A stretch of 64,000 nucleotides of DNA from Nilaparvata lugens (Eukaryota; Arthropoda; Insecta; Hemiptera; Delphacidae): assembly GCF_014356525.2 (NCBI RefSeq), contig NC_052506.1, positions 17,935,361 to 17,999,360 of the forward strand, written 5' to 3'. Shown here piece after piece: positions 1 through 11,004 of this stretch. The stretch's first letter is position 1, and each line of letters opens with the position of its first letter. The position numbers were made by a program, and so were the translations under genes. The notes below the pieces were generated by a model, which saw only the letters and a program-made list of their open reading frames with translations, made no database searches and was not told where the DNA came from.

Positions 1-118
1 ATAATGAATAGGCCTGTATAAATACTCAAAACTTGTCACCTCTTTTTTGACCATGTTTTTCTTAAAATGATTTTTTTCATATTTCTATGATTAAAAAATA
101 TATATGTTACTGTTTCAG

Positions 119-332
119 GTTGCGGACACAATACCACAGGATAAACTGATCCTTGCAAGAAATGTGAAAAGTGGGAAAGCTGGTGACTCCCAATTCACCA
201 AAAACTTATGCTCATTGTTGTGGGACCCAGAAGTCCTCGAAAAAAGGAGTGAAACTAGACGAAAATCGAACGTCCACAAGGACTCAGAGGGGAAAACAAT
301 GTTGACTCCTCACAAAATGGATAGTTTAAGAA
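119..332 (+). CDS. Internal exon of an unidentified gene, BEN-domain-like
   Basis: An open exon of 214 nt (71 codons plus one base) lies between a good acceptor (tgtttcag, 111-118) and a consensus donor (gtaagt from 333). The peptide begins VADTIPQDKL, has a central FTKNLCSLLW followed by PEVLEKRSETRR, and ends LTPHKMDSLR. The order of a basic segment, an F-x-K-x-L-C-x-x-L-W helix, an R-S-x-T-like turn and a closing L-T-P-x-K-M helix resembles the BEN domain, a DNA-binding module of transcriptional repressors such as insect Insensitive. This is pattern recognition only, with no alignment run. I found no matching upstream or downstream exon, so the exon either belongs to a gene extending off the left edge or is a stranded fragment. 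Confidence 0.55.
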
Positions 333-1196
333 GTAAGTGTTATTTAGTCACATAGTTAGAGACACTCTTTTAACTTACATTAATCCTAGCAGAGGATAAA
401 GATATAGGACCATATTTATTGAACGAGCGTTAACAAGTTATCACTTTCAACATACTAGAGGTCAAAGTCGTTTTCTGTTTGTTTTTATGTTCTACAATCA
501 CTTTTTTGAGAATTGATCAGTCAGCTTCAAATTTTGAACACATATTCTTCAAACGTTTTTACAGGTCAAGTTCGTTGGACACTAAAATTGATTCATTCCT
601 TCGTCCTCTTCAAGGCGATATACAAATAACATTGAATGTGCATAAGAAGAACATTTATTTTGATTTATCATTTAGTCAGCTGAAATTAAATTTCATGTTA
701 TTTCTATGATCATTTCATTCATTTAAAAAAAGTAATGCTATTCAGATACAATGCTAAAGTCGCTGTCTATCTGTGGGTTTGCTTGTTTGTGAGAATGATG
801 GAAACAACTCAATATTTTTCTTTTCCAAGGATAATTGAATAGGTTTCATTAGGAATCCTATTTGAATTGAAAGAACCCTTTGTAATTACATTTTGTGCAA
901 GTGCATTTATAATTTCTAGATTATTCTGTTTATTCACTTGCTCTTTTTGTGTATTTATCATCATAATATTTCTCTGTGAGGAAATTGAATCTTTTATTCT
1001 TAGAGGAATTGCATTATGTACTATGATGAATTTTTTGTACTATGGTGCATTTATCTTTCAATGCATGTACCTACTATTGATATTATCTGTTTTTTTAAAC
1101 ATACACAAGTTTACTATCTTATGAGAAAGTTTTGAAATTAACTTTTAAAACAATTTCTTAATATTGCAAAAGTGTTCTGTGCATGCTCATATATAC
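333..1196. other. No recognisable feature
   Basis: AT-rich non-coding sequence after the BEN-like exon. Short open frames here (for example 867-1124) are low-complexity and lack splice sites or family resemblance. It is probably intron or 3' intergenic sequence. Confidence 0.5.
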
Positions 1197-1426
1197 ATTC
1201 ATACAGTACTGTCTTTCTACTGTTGGGCTACATTTGAATATAGAAAAAATATAAATCTGAGTACCCTTTTTAAATTATTTCGTTAAAACATGTTTCGGCT
1301 ACTAATGCATTAGTATTTATTCATTTTCCAATCACTTGAAAATGGCATTAGTAGCCAAAACATGTCTTGAAGAAATAATTTAAAAAGGTTACTCAGATTT
1401 ATATTCTTATTTATATTCATACAGTA
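1197..1426. mobile_element. Palindromic element with decayed hammerhead-like motif, 12-bp target duplication
   Basis: The 12-bp direct repeat attcatacagta occurs at 1197-1208 and 1415-1426, bracketing a 206-bp insert. The insert has an asymmetric head of about 37 bp (with tgggct at 1224-1229) and then a large inverted repeat (arms about 1247-1312 and 1344-1406). The right arm keeps a decayed hammerhead pattern: TTGAAAA, a T, GGC...GCC, AAAAC, AT, GT. It has lost the core C3, G8 and G12 equivalents, so it should be inactive. The architecture (short head, inverted repeats, 12-13-bp duplication) matches the element at 61684-61950. Similar terminal repeats are known from Penelope-like retroelements; the assignment is inference. 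Confidence 0.6.
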
Positions 1427-2955
1427 TGTATGTGATTATGTATGGAAACTTTCTTCCTTTCTATTTTTCTGTGAGAGTTTTTATCATTAGCAAAATTTCT
1501 CAAAAACATTTTCTATAGGTTTTTATAAAATATTTCTCAGAAGAGCTTACGCTGTAGATTTTAAAATCAGAATGATATAGCGAGTTCTTCAGCCCAGGGG
1601 GCTCACTAGTAAACGTACTTATGGTTGTACACTACCTGGTAGCAGAGAAGTTGATTGGGATGCAGCGAATGTAACGAGGAGCACGGCGTCGACAAGAGTG
1701 ACCCTCTCACGGTCATAGCTGAGGCATCAACTTTCTAAAAGCCACTCAAGGCTACATTACACGGATCTTTTTTGCAAGCCTGGTGGGAATGAACTTTTAA
1801 TAATGAGCTCACAGAGAAAGATCAGAGAGAACATTCTTACCGACTATTGTTTCGCCTAATGTGTAGTATCACTTATACCGGTAGAAAGCGCTTGTATACG
1901 CAAATGACGATTTCTGTCTGAGCTTGATTAGTATTGTTGTAGGGGGACGTAGTTGGGAGTCATTGGCATCCTACACTTCCCTCTCCAACAAACCAGTTCA
2001 CACCACTCTCTCCCCCCAACAAAACAACTGCTGACAGGATTTATGGCTTGAGGCATGCAAGCATGTCATTGTTTTGCTAATAATACATAGACTAGACATT
2101 CATTTTTCTTATTCTAATCACTTGCTACTCTCAACTCTCCAGATCGCATGAATGCTGCGTCTCCAGTGACAAAGAGGATTAATTTTTATTTCTAATCAAC
2201 AAGAACTAGAAAACAATAAGTGAATGAGTAGCCAGATAAACTGTTGTCCATTATAAAATATAATATAATCCAAACTTTATTACATTATGTACTTCAATTC
2301 AATAATTGAAAAAATTTAAATCAATCTAATTTAATCCATAATATTGCGATTTTGAACTTAAAAATTGAGAAAGAGCATGGAATAATTTTAATCATGACAT
2401 GTTCTTGAGGTGCTGTGTAATGCAGCATTATATTTCTCTATTATTGTTCTAAAATGATTTTAATAAATGATGTCAAAACTGCTCATTAACAATAATATTG
2501 TTTCAGTTACTTTTTTTCATTGAATAGCCAAAGATTGTTAACCTTAAAATATATTATTTCAGTTGCTTTTTGTTTTCATTGAATAGCCAATGGTTGTCAA
2601 CCTTTTTCATGGACTGTACCCATAGTGGAAAGTTCTAATTTTGCATATGAACTAAATGCTGTTAGGCTAGCCGTCTAGCGGGAGATTGGGGAAGAGGGAG
2701 TAATTTGAAAATTCAATGAATTTCTCTCATTATAAACTTATAAGAGTTATAATCTTCTTAGCATTCAGTAAAATAACATCCAGTTTCATTGTATATTATA
2801 AGGAGGAAATTGATTGATACTCTTAAAAAGATTTACCTACCCCTGTTATTATGTATGTGTATTTTTGTCGTAAATGTATTTCCTTTGCTTGATATAATAC
2901 AAAATTATAAGTAGAGCAATAAAGAGCAAAACTAAAATCGTAAATCGATTTTGAA
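1427..2955. other. Non-coding, no clear feature
   Basis: No exon with supported splice sites and no clear terminal repeat was recognised. Around 1590-2050 composition is less AT-rich (a C-rich run near 1976-2030), possibly an old repeat. Two short segments at about 2500-2530 and 2560-2600 repeat each other (tttcagttRcttttt...cattgaatagccaa), a small tandem duplication. Confidence 0.4.
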
Positions 2956-3055
2956 NNNNNNNNNNNNNNNNNNNNNNNNNNNNNNNNNNNNNNNNNNNNN
3001 NNNNNNNNNNNNNNNNNNNNNNNNNNNNNNNNNNNNNNNNNNNNNNNNNNNNNNN
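2956..3055. other. Assembly gap (100 N)
   Basis: One hundred consecutive N, the usual placeholder for a gap of unknown size. It truncates the 5' part of the LINE that follows, so that element's true length cannot be known from this window. Confidence 0.99.
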
Positions 3056-3166
3056 GACGGTGTGCATCTCAATAAAGAGGGAGCTAACATATTGAAGGCC
3101 GGCATTTGTAGTATAATACGAACTGAAAGGGGGAAGAATTCTGGAGCCCTCATTGAGTGCATCTCA
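3056..3166 (+). pseudogene. LINE ORF1 C-terminal remnant (SGNH/esterase-like)
   Basis: Thirty-six codons immediately after the gap, starting DGVHLNKEG and closed by a stop at 3167. The D-G-x-H-L block is the C-terminal catalytic block of SGNH hydrolases and is common in ORF1 proteins of CR1-type LINEs. The rest of ORF1 is lost in the gap. It is separated from the ORF2 start by about 15 bp, consistent with a bicistronic LINE. Confidence 0.55.
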
Positions 3167-3181
3167 TAGCCACAAACAGCA

Positions 3182-6100
3182 TTGAACCACACTCCACATA
3201 CCAAGGAACACAGGAAAAATCAACAATCCTTCAAACGGACTTGCAATGGGAAAAATAAGTCACTCACCATCTACCACTTGAATCTACAAAGGGGATTGCA
3301 ATCAAAACTGGAGAGGTTGAGCATGGATCTGAGTCTGTACACCCCTGATATCGTTGTTCTTTCGGAGCATGGACTCAGAGAGGAAGACCTACTACACACC
3401 AATATTGCTGGCTACACTCTTATAGCAAACTATTGTCGTAAAACTCTTCTCTGGGGCGGCATTGCCATGTATAAAAGAAGCAACCTTCAACTGAACATGG
3501 AGAAAGTAAACTTAGACCAGTCACATGCACCTGCAGAACAGCTTTTTGAAACAGTAGTGGTGAAAGTACGGATGAGGCAGATGAACCTAATCATTATTGG
3601 CACCTATCGATCTCCATACCCCAGAACAGAAGATGAATTCCTATCCAGACTTGGAAGTCTACTTCAAAAATACTCTGGAAAGCGCTTCAAGATTGTTGTC
3701 CTTGGAGACACCAACATAGACACTCTAAAACCAGAGAGCCAAATCTGTAAGGACCTAGAAAATATCTTGACACAGCATGGCTGCCAAATCTACAGGATGC
3801 CTGCCACAAGAATCACTCAAAACTCAACCACTAGCATTGACGGATGTTATCACAATATGGACACAAAAACAATAGAAACTAAAGCATACCCAAACCAAAT
3901 TTCCGACCATCACACTGTCATCTGCAAAGTAACTAGTACGGTAGAATATGAAAATGCTATATAAAACACACCCGAAACTTCTCCACAGAAAATCTAAATC
4001 AACTAAAGACATTGCTTCAGCAGGCTGACTGGACAAGGGTGACAAACTCTCCTCAAGTAGATGACAAATATAATAACTTTCTGAAGATAATGCGGATAAG
4101 TATGGATAGTGCAATGCCTCGAGAATTAAAAAAAATTACTACATCCGAAAAAAATATCTTTTGGGACAATAACACATTGACATTGAGACACAAACTACTC
4201 CAAGCAAATAACCAGTACTTGGCAACAGGCTCTCTGGAAGATAAAGAAAAATGCTCTAATTTAAAGAAGGCCTATGACACTGAAGTGAGAGAGAAGAAAG
4301 TGCAGCAGATAAGAAGTAGAATTGAAAAGACTAATAATAAAACAAAAATTCTCTGGAAGATTATCAATAATGAAAGAAACAAAAACAAGCTAGGAGTACA
4401 GGACAACCTAGTGCTGAACTGGGAAAACGGAAAAATAGTAAACCCCAAGCATATTAGTGATATCTTCAATTCTATATTCACTCAACCGCCACCAAAGTCA
4501 AATATGCACGCATTAGATAGTGAGGATGAGATGCTTGATGCTCCATTATTCAGTGATTTCTCCACAATTTCAGAATCAGACATTGACTGCCTTCTTGACA
4601 ACCTAAAACCAAGTAACTCAGCTGGATATGATGAGATTACAGGAAAAATAATGAAGTATTGCAAGGACGAGTTGAAAAAGCCACTTCTTGACATTGCTAA
4701 CTCATCTATAAGACAAGCAAAATTTCCTTCATACATGAAAGTGGCAAAGATTTATCCTAAACTGAAAAAAGGTGACAAAACTGATCCCAGGAATTACAGA
4801 CCGATTGCTAATCTGCCTACACCATCAAAAATAATCGAAAGAGCAGCTATAATCAAATAATATCCATCTTGAAGACAACAATTTACTTGTGAAACAGCAG
4901 CATGGATTCAGAAAGAACCTCGGCACAATGACTGCAATATCAAATTTACACAATGAGATTACAAAAATGTGGGAAGAACATAAAACCCCTGTGGACTCTT
5001 TATTGATCTACAAAAGGCATTTGATACAATAAACTTCAACATACTAAAAAGCAAACTCAAAAACTAAAAATTGTAGGAAATGCACTTGCCTGGCTAGAAA
5101 ACTACCTCACAAACCGGCAACAATATGTTGAAGTAGAACATAAAATCAATAGCAATGTAATCAACTATAGATCATCCATACAAGCAGTCACTAAGGGCGT
5201 ACCACAGGGATCGATACTGGCCCCCTGCTATTCCTCATTTATATTAAACGACTTTTCTAAGGAATTAAACCTGATAAAAAATGCATTTTGTTTGCAGATG
5301 ACACAACAATACTTATGCCCACTAGCAAGGAAATGTCTAAAAATGAAGTAATCGATTCTACATTCAATGAAATTAAAGGAATCTGCAATAAATTAAACCT
5401 TACCATCAACACTACAAAAACAGTCTGTATTACATTCACAAATAGAAATCAACAACATGAACCCCTGAATGGAGAAATAATGGAGGCCGACAATACAAAA
5501 TTCCTCGGAATTCTAGTGGACAAAAATCTCACCTGGCAAAACCACATAGATCACCTGTGTAAAAAACTATCCAGCACTGTATGTGATCCGCAGAATACGC
5601 AATATAACAGATGAGAAGACAGCATTTACATCCTACCATGCCCTATTTTCATCTCATCTCAAATACGGCATTGTTGCATGGGGATCGGCAACAATAGCAA
5701 ACTCAACAGAGTACTGTGTATACAGAAGAGAGCTATACGCACTATACTGAGAAGAAATATGTTGGATCACTGTAAGGGCTTCTTTGTGCAGTATAATATC
5801 CTGACAGTGATCTCACTATATATCATGGAAACAGTACTAGCGGTGGTGAAAACAAACCCCAGGCTGAGATGCGGACAACACACCTACAGCACCCGAACCA
5901 GGAATAATATTGATCTTCCCCAACACAGACTCACTAAGACTGCAAAATCACCAGCCTACACTGGGGCTTTCTTCTTCAATCTGCTCCCGCTGCATGTAAA
6001 ATCAATGGTCAATACTGGGACATCCCAAAACACTGAAGATGTACCTGCTGACAAGACCCTATTACTCAGTAGCAGAGTATGTTGGGGAACACACTGCTAC

Positions 6101-6184
6101 ACACCTGGACTAACCGGGACAACTATGACGACTCCACGGACACACGACCGTCGGGAGGACCTAGGAAGTAAAGTAAGTAAGTAA
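3182..6184 (+). pseudogene. LINE ORF2: endonuclease, reverse transcriptase and C-terminal domain, frame-broken
   Basis: 3182-3961 encodes an exonuclease-endonuclease-phosphatase fold: HLNLQRG near the start, TYRSP, GDTNID and the closing SDHHTV block with the catalytic D-H. The frame then stops (3962) and resumes shifted at about 3965-4012. The RT palm begins near 4750 (KIYPKLKKGD, NYRPI). A second break lies at 4858, where the conserved helix after KIIERA runs into a stop. More breaks follow between 4860 and 5285 around the D-L-Q-K-A-F-D and VPQGS blocks. FADD is intact at 5291-5302. After another break, the C-terminal region carries the Q-K-R-A-I-R-x-I...H-C motif (about 5725-5780). At least four breaks mark a pseudogene. 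Confidence 0.85.
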
Positions 6185-6218
6185 GTAAGTAAGCATTCAT
6201 TTCTAATAATTTAATGCC

Positions 6219-6608
6219 CCGCGCCACGCTTTTGTAAACTTATTATTGGTTCCATTTCGAAGGTATTTTGATTTGAATTCTATCAAGATACTTGAATAGA
6301 TAATATTTCCAAGGAAAAAATAGTTTCATAATTTTTTCGTTTTGATATTAGGCGCGTTAAAAGCGCATAACGTTCAAATATTGGGAAAGATCCATCCTCA
6401 AAGTATGAATTCATTTGCTATCATTTATGATGTAATGGATCTACCCCAAGATTTGAACTTTTGGCGCTTTCAAAGCGCCCAATATATCAAAAAGTAAAAA
6501 TGATAAAAGTTTTTTCTTGAAATTAGTCAATATATGAATAAATTGATAGTATACAATTCGTAATACTTTGATAATTTACCAGTAAAAAGAATCAAAAAGC
6601 GTGGTGCA
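6219..6608. mobile_element. Foldback/MITE-like palindrome
   Basis: Imperfect inverted repeat directly after the LINE tail. The outer ends are gcgccacgctttt (6221-6233) and aaaaagcgtggtgc (about 6595-6607). An inner pair is ggcgcgttaaaagcgc (about 6352-6367) against gcgctttcaaagcgcc (about 6463-6478). No open frame of note. Superfamily unknown. Confidence 0.6.
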
Positions 6609-7068
6609 CATCCTTGATTATTGTATACGGTACCACTATTATGATGCTACTTTCATTTTATGTCTTGTAAATTAAATCTGTTATACTCATATTCCTAACA
6701 GTCAAGTAAGCTTAGTCAACAAAATATTGGGTTTACTTCGTCTTGAATTGCTCAAGAAGTTGAATTTTGGGTTCACTTCGTCTTGTATTGCTCAAGAAAT
6801 TGAATTATGATAAATCATCTATTACTTTGCAAAGAAGCTCACAATAATTTAAACCCACAAATAAAATAATAAAGAACATACTAGAATGTTCGCTCCTTCA
6901 AAATTTCATTAGTATGTGAATATTTAATTTTTTGTGATAATAATGTGTTATATTCTTTCTACGAAGGCTTGGTTTTGGAGCATGTAAATTTGAAAATATT
7001 TTAGGGCTGAAAATTTTGTGAAGTGAAGAACTACAAGACTTAACATATTTCGGACTATGTGTAGGCTA

Positions 7069-7150
7069 ACTTTATCTAAATTTGGGAGAGGAACAGCACA
7101 GGGTTACCTTATTTTTCCTCTCCCTATCATTTTGATGATAAGGGACGCTT
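7069..7150. repeat. Dispersed repeat, second copy at 29738-29830
   Basis: The segment starting tttatctaaatttgggaga and ending near tgatgataag recurs in diverged form at 29738-29830 in a TAF6L intron. A shorter related patch (agagaatcaacaggataaacctttctctccc) lies at about 12340-12375. It carries an inverted pair of ctctccc/gggagag. Likely part of a MITE family. Confidence 0.45.
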
Positions 7151-7379
7151 TGCTTGAATCATTAAAATCGATAGTATTTAATTAATACTATCTAACTAAC
7201 CCAACTTGATTCATCGATATAGGATATCACTGATTCACTCAAAGTAAAGTCTAAAAAATTGATGTAATTTGTGAGCTTTTTACACTGCTTTTTTGAATGG
7301 ATGATTTATTGATTATGATTGTCAAATGTGATTGAAATTGATAAATATAAACTATTTTAATGCAATTTATTCCCATGGT

Positions 7380-7445
7380 TTCTTGGGCAGAGAAATATTA
7401 CCCAATCATAAGTTTCTTCCCAATGGGAATATTCCCGACTTACAT
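7380..7445 (-). repeat. Solo terminus of the hAT-like family
   Basis: Read on the minus strand, this begins gtcgggaatattcccattgg and continues gaagaaacttatgattgggt, matching the left end of the 2.8-kb element at 24450 and the short element at 56630. Only the terminal ~60 bp is recognisable. Confidence 0.55.
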
Positions 7446-8839
7446 TAATACCCTCAAAAATCAGCACTAACTTCCCTGGAATCTCCCCGTCTACCCAATA
7501 CACCATGTTCCTACCTCACTTTGTTCAAGCAAATCAGTCTTTGCGCAAAACGCCTATAATATAGTCCAAACAGAAGAGATGTAGCACCAAGTCCATTCTG
7601 TTTCCATTGGACCATATTCCTATAATTATAGAGGTGTGAGAATCCTCTACGCCACTTTGGTGTGAATTGGGTCTTATGCTTAGTGAACTGTAAGTAGAAG
7701 TATATTACAAAATATTTATTCTACCATTCCTACCTATCGCTAGAACTTGAAAATTTTTAATGTTATTTTCAAATTTCACCAACTTATTTTTTATCATTCG
7801 ATCAATCAATAATTCGTTTGTTTTTTTCTCTTTCAGACACCAAAACATATTACACAGTGTAGATGGACGGATAGAAAGCGTGAACATCAAAAGCCATCGT
7901 GTGTGTTACCAAGTTTCCATTCTGCATCTAACAATAGGAACCAAGCATCCAACATCATAACTTTATTATTAAACATAGCAGAAAGAGCTACAGTGAGTCG
8001 GGTGGCGCCGATGATACCCCTGCCATTGAGCAGATAATACAGCGTTAGCTGGGGGACTCATAGCCTTAGCATGTTCTCCATGTGTTTAATTTTAGTATTT
8101 GAGCTTCAAGACAGACTGCTGGTACGACACAGATAAGTGCCTATAGGCCCAATTCACATCGAAATGACGTGGCTTTGGAGTGGCGCTGACTTTTTAACAT
8201 ACAAACATAAATGGTTGAATGCAAACAGAAGTGGCTTGGCGAAATGCCAATCCAGTGTGCATTGGACCATAGGCCTATATTGAGTGCCAAAATGTCAGTG
8301 ACATACCACCACCACATCACTGTTCAGCTGTTCTTGTTTATGTTGTATGCTTGTAAATAAATTCAATTCTATTAATGTTGGGAATTATTATTTCACTTCA
8401 ACACATCATTCCTAGTAAACCCTACTGATCCTAGTAGATTCTTACTATCCTGGGACTAAAATGTTATTTATTTATTCTAGTTAATCCTTCTATGCTTCAT
8501 ATTTTTATTAAATATTTAGATGGTCTACATTTTATCATGTTTTAGTGCACAAGCAGTTTGCAGTGGTGATTCATTAGAGCGTAGAGTACTAGAAGATCCA
8601 TTATATAACAAAAATTGTATATTCGTAGAATAATATTTAGTATTCATTTTGAAAACCAAATGCGGAAAATAATGAGTTGTAGCCTGTTATGATGGAAACA
8701 ATATCAGTCCATTGACGTGTCAAAGTCAAGAAAGTGTCAATTGACTTGTAAGAAGAAGGTGAATATTGAATACGGCAATATTTTGACTGAAAGATCATAA
8801 TGATATCACCAAAATCATTGGTACATGTTAATTTGTGCC

Positions 8840-9022
8840 TAAAGGCCCCCATCCACGATCGAACAAGTTTGCGCAAACTAATAGCCTACATAATTAAATT
8901 CTCAGGCCCCACAAATAGAATAAACACTAATTTCACATCATATTACAATGTGTTTTGGGGTGTGATGTTGTTAAGTACGCGGTATTAGTTTGTACAAACT
9001 TGTTTGACCGTGAATGGCCTTT
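8840..9022. mobile_element. MITE with terminal inverted repeats, copy 1
   Basis: Terminal inverted repeats of about 45 bp: the left end begins taaaggcccccatccacgat and runs to acaagtttgcgcaaactaat, mirrored by attagtttgtacaaacttgt ... ggccttta at the right end. Length 183 bp, no coding capacity. The centre has aggccccacaaata, shared with the second copy at 9457-9660. Confidence 0.7.
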
Positions 9023-9056
9023 AGTAATAGGAAATAGAGTGAAATTATGGAAAAAT

Positions 9057-9187
9057 TTAATGAACCAATTTAATGAGTACAGCTGATGATGCGTTGGTTA
9101 ACTACGTGAAACCATGGTTCTGTTTTAAAGTTTTTAATAAAGTTTTAGTGAAATTTGACAATATCTTGTTTCTTATTAATGAACCAA
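9057..9187 (+). mobile_element. Short hammerhead-bearing retroelement-like insertion, 12-bp target duplication
   Basis: The perfect 12-bp direct repeat ttaatgaaccaa (9057-9068 and 9176-9187) brackets a 107-bp insert. The insert carries a complete hammerhead-ribozyme-like core (9079-9123) followed by a tttttaataaag tract, which the 61.7-kb element also has after its core. No protein is encoded. Minimal type I hammerheads in small retrotransposed units are known from terminal repeats of Penelope-like elements and from retrozymes; I infer a Penelope-type terminal-repeat unit. Confidence 0.65.
9079..9123 (+). ncRNA. Candidate minimal type I hammerhead ribozyme
   Basis: Stem I is ACAG (9079-9082) with CTGT (9120-9123), 4 bp. 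The core CTGATGA is at 9083-9089. Stem II is GCGT (9091-9094) with ACGT (9104-9107), including one G-U pair. GAAA is at 9108-9111. Stem III is A-C-C (9111-9113) with G-G-T (9116-9118) and a 2-nt loop. The predicted cleavage site follows T9119 (GTT triplet). The one departure from consensus is an extra T (9090) between the core and stem II; the 61.8-kb copy has the same extra T. Activity is unproven. Confidence 0.55.
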
Positions 9188-9456
9188 ATCACATGAAAAG
9201 GTGAGTTCTTTTAACAAAAACTATTTAGGCCAACTGGTCAATATTCAGTTTACAGCAGTAACATAGCACAACATTATAAATCATGCAAATAAAACATAAA
9301 ATTAGTATAAAATAATTCATGTACCTCGTACATTATACAGGCACCACTTTAACAAACCTTTCAAAACAGTTAATTTCCATTGTTCCTACATTATTTGTGG
9401 GAAGAAAATTGAAAAGCCTATTGGCATAGCCTATATATATACATTTGTCATGCATT

Positions 9457-9660
9457 TAAAGGTCCCCACAGTCATACAAGTTTGTACAAAGTAGTGCTGT
9501 ACCTTTTTTAGTACGGTACTGTAGGCCTACTTTTACATATCAGGCCCCACAAATAAAAAACGCACTGTTTTCACATCATCATATCATAAGTTCATTTCAG
9601 TTTTGGGGCCTATAGTAGGTTCTAATTTGTAAAACCTTGTTTGACCATTTTTATCTTTAA
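9457..9660. mobile_element. MITE with terminal inverted repeats, copy 2
   Basis: Diverged relative of the element at 8840-9022. It has tttaaaggtccccacagtca at the left, acaagtttgtacaaa inside, the shared centre caggccccacaaata, and a right end with aaaccttgtttgacca ... tctttaa. The two copies are about 435 bp apart in the same orientation, with the 9.1-kb hammerhead element between them. Confidence 0.6.
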
Positions 9661-10099
9661 GAACAAAAATGAGTTGATACAAACGTTGTAATAATATAAG
9701 TATTATGTTAGGATAATATAATTATTTTTACACATGTGGCAGACTTCTTTGATTGATTGATAAACAAATGAATAGTTTTTGTTACATCTAAGTTGGTCGA
9801 ATATATGATGATCCAGATTAACATGGAAGAAAGATAAGAATGGCAGTGAAGATACTAAATAAGAAACTGGGTACCCCACTGTATAGGGACACCATAAGTA
9901 TGAATGAATGATTAAAATGATGAGCATGTTAAATAATGATTTAACTTTTCGAGTGATTTCTATCCTTCTACAGCATAGACAGAAGCTGTATGTAGAGAGT
10001 CCTATCTGGATACCAGAAAAGTTGATCAATAAATTTTTTTGTTTTGAAGTTTGACTGTTTCAAAATGTTTCCGAAGCCATATCAGCTCATTGAGCTCTC

Positions 10100-10318
10100 T
10101 ATGGTGAAGTCCACGTTATAATGGCAGAGGATGAAGATGGACGAATAGCGATGCCGATTCTCTGCATTTATTAATTATATTTTTACACTGTCATAAACAT
10201 AATTGGCATCGTTGTGGACCTAGAAAAGGATAGTACCACCGACTTTGTCGAATGATAGACAAAGATAGCAAAACCAAAGTTCATCAAATACTGTCATTAT
10301 AACGTGGACCTCACTATA
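10100..10318 (+). mobile_element. MITE, left member of an inverted pair
   Basis: About 219 bp. Its left terminal repeat tatggtgaagtccacgttat is mirrored at its right end by ataacgtggacctcactata. Its interior is the reverse complement of the neighbouring copy (10326-10546), so the pair forms a near-perfect 440-bp palindrome. TA-flanked ends suggest a Tc1/mariner-type MITE (inference). Confidence 0.65.
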
Positions 10319-10325
10319 AGCCTAT

Positions 10326-10546
10326 ATATAGTGAGGTCCACGTTATAATGACAGTATTTGATGAACTTTGGTTTTGCTATCCTTGTCTATCATTCGATAA
10401 AGCCGGTGGTACTATCTTTTTCTAGGTCCACAACGATGCCAATTATGTTTTTGACAGTGTAGAAATATAATTAATTAATGCAGAGAATCGGCATCGCTAT
10501 TCTTGTATCTTTATCCACTGCCATTATAAAGTAGACCTCACTATAG
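10326..10546 (-). mobile_element. MITE, right member of an inverted pair
   Basis: Begins tatagtgaggtccacgttat and ends with the inverse (ataaagtagacctcactata). It is separated from the left copy by only about 7 bp. The high identity between arms suggests a recent inverted duplication or back-to-back insertion. Confidence 0.65.
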
Positions 10547-11004
10547 TATAAACTTTAGTGGGATTTATGCGATTATGACAGTAGAGGAAGATATGAAACA
10601 TGATTGCTAAAATTATAAAAATAAATTCGATCCATTATCGCTTTAGCCTATACAGACCCTTGCAGAGCACCGGAGGTACATGCTTCCTATAACTAAAATT
10701 TAATCAGTCTGCTCCCAATTCGTGCAAACGTGATTTTTATTCTTTTATTTAGTTTAGACAGCATAATCTGAGAAGTAGTCAAATTGCATCAGGAGCCATA
10801 TTTGCGAAAAACGGAACTTGGAATAAGTCCGAACACCGAACGACGGAACATAGCCTTAGTTTTGGATCCAGATATTCCCGATTGTTTGGGTATTGGGTTG
10901 CAAATAAACTTTTGACTAATTTTTGATTTTTGTTATTACGTGTAAATTGTAAACATTATTAAAGACTTCTGATTTTGTAAACAGTATTTTGATTTCTAAC
11001 AATA

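Larger units (their letters stand above)
3056..6194 (+). mobile_element. Non-LTR retrotransposon (LINE), CR1/Jockey-like, degenerate
   Basis: The sequence after the gap encodes in order: the end of an ORF1-like product with D-G-V-H-L-N-x-x-G (3056-3166), as at the C-terminus of SGNH/esterase ORF1 proteins; an endonuclease (3182-3961); a reverse transcriptase (4012-about 5614, FADD at 5291-5302); and a C-terminal domain (about 5640-6030). It ends in an (AAGT)n tail at about 6167-6192, typical of LINEs with microsatellite 3' ends. The reading frame is broken several times, so this copy is dead. The 5' end lies in or beyond the gap. Confidence 0.88.

Noticed and set aside
8637..8876. 79-residue minus-strand open frame
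   Set aside because: AT-rich chance frame overlapping a MITE end; no domain or splice support.
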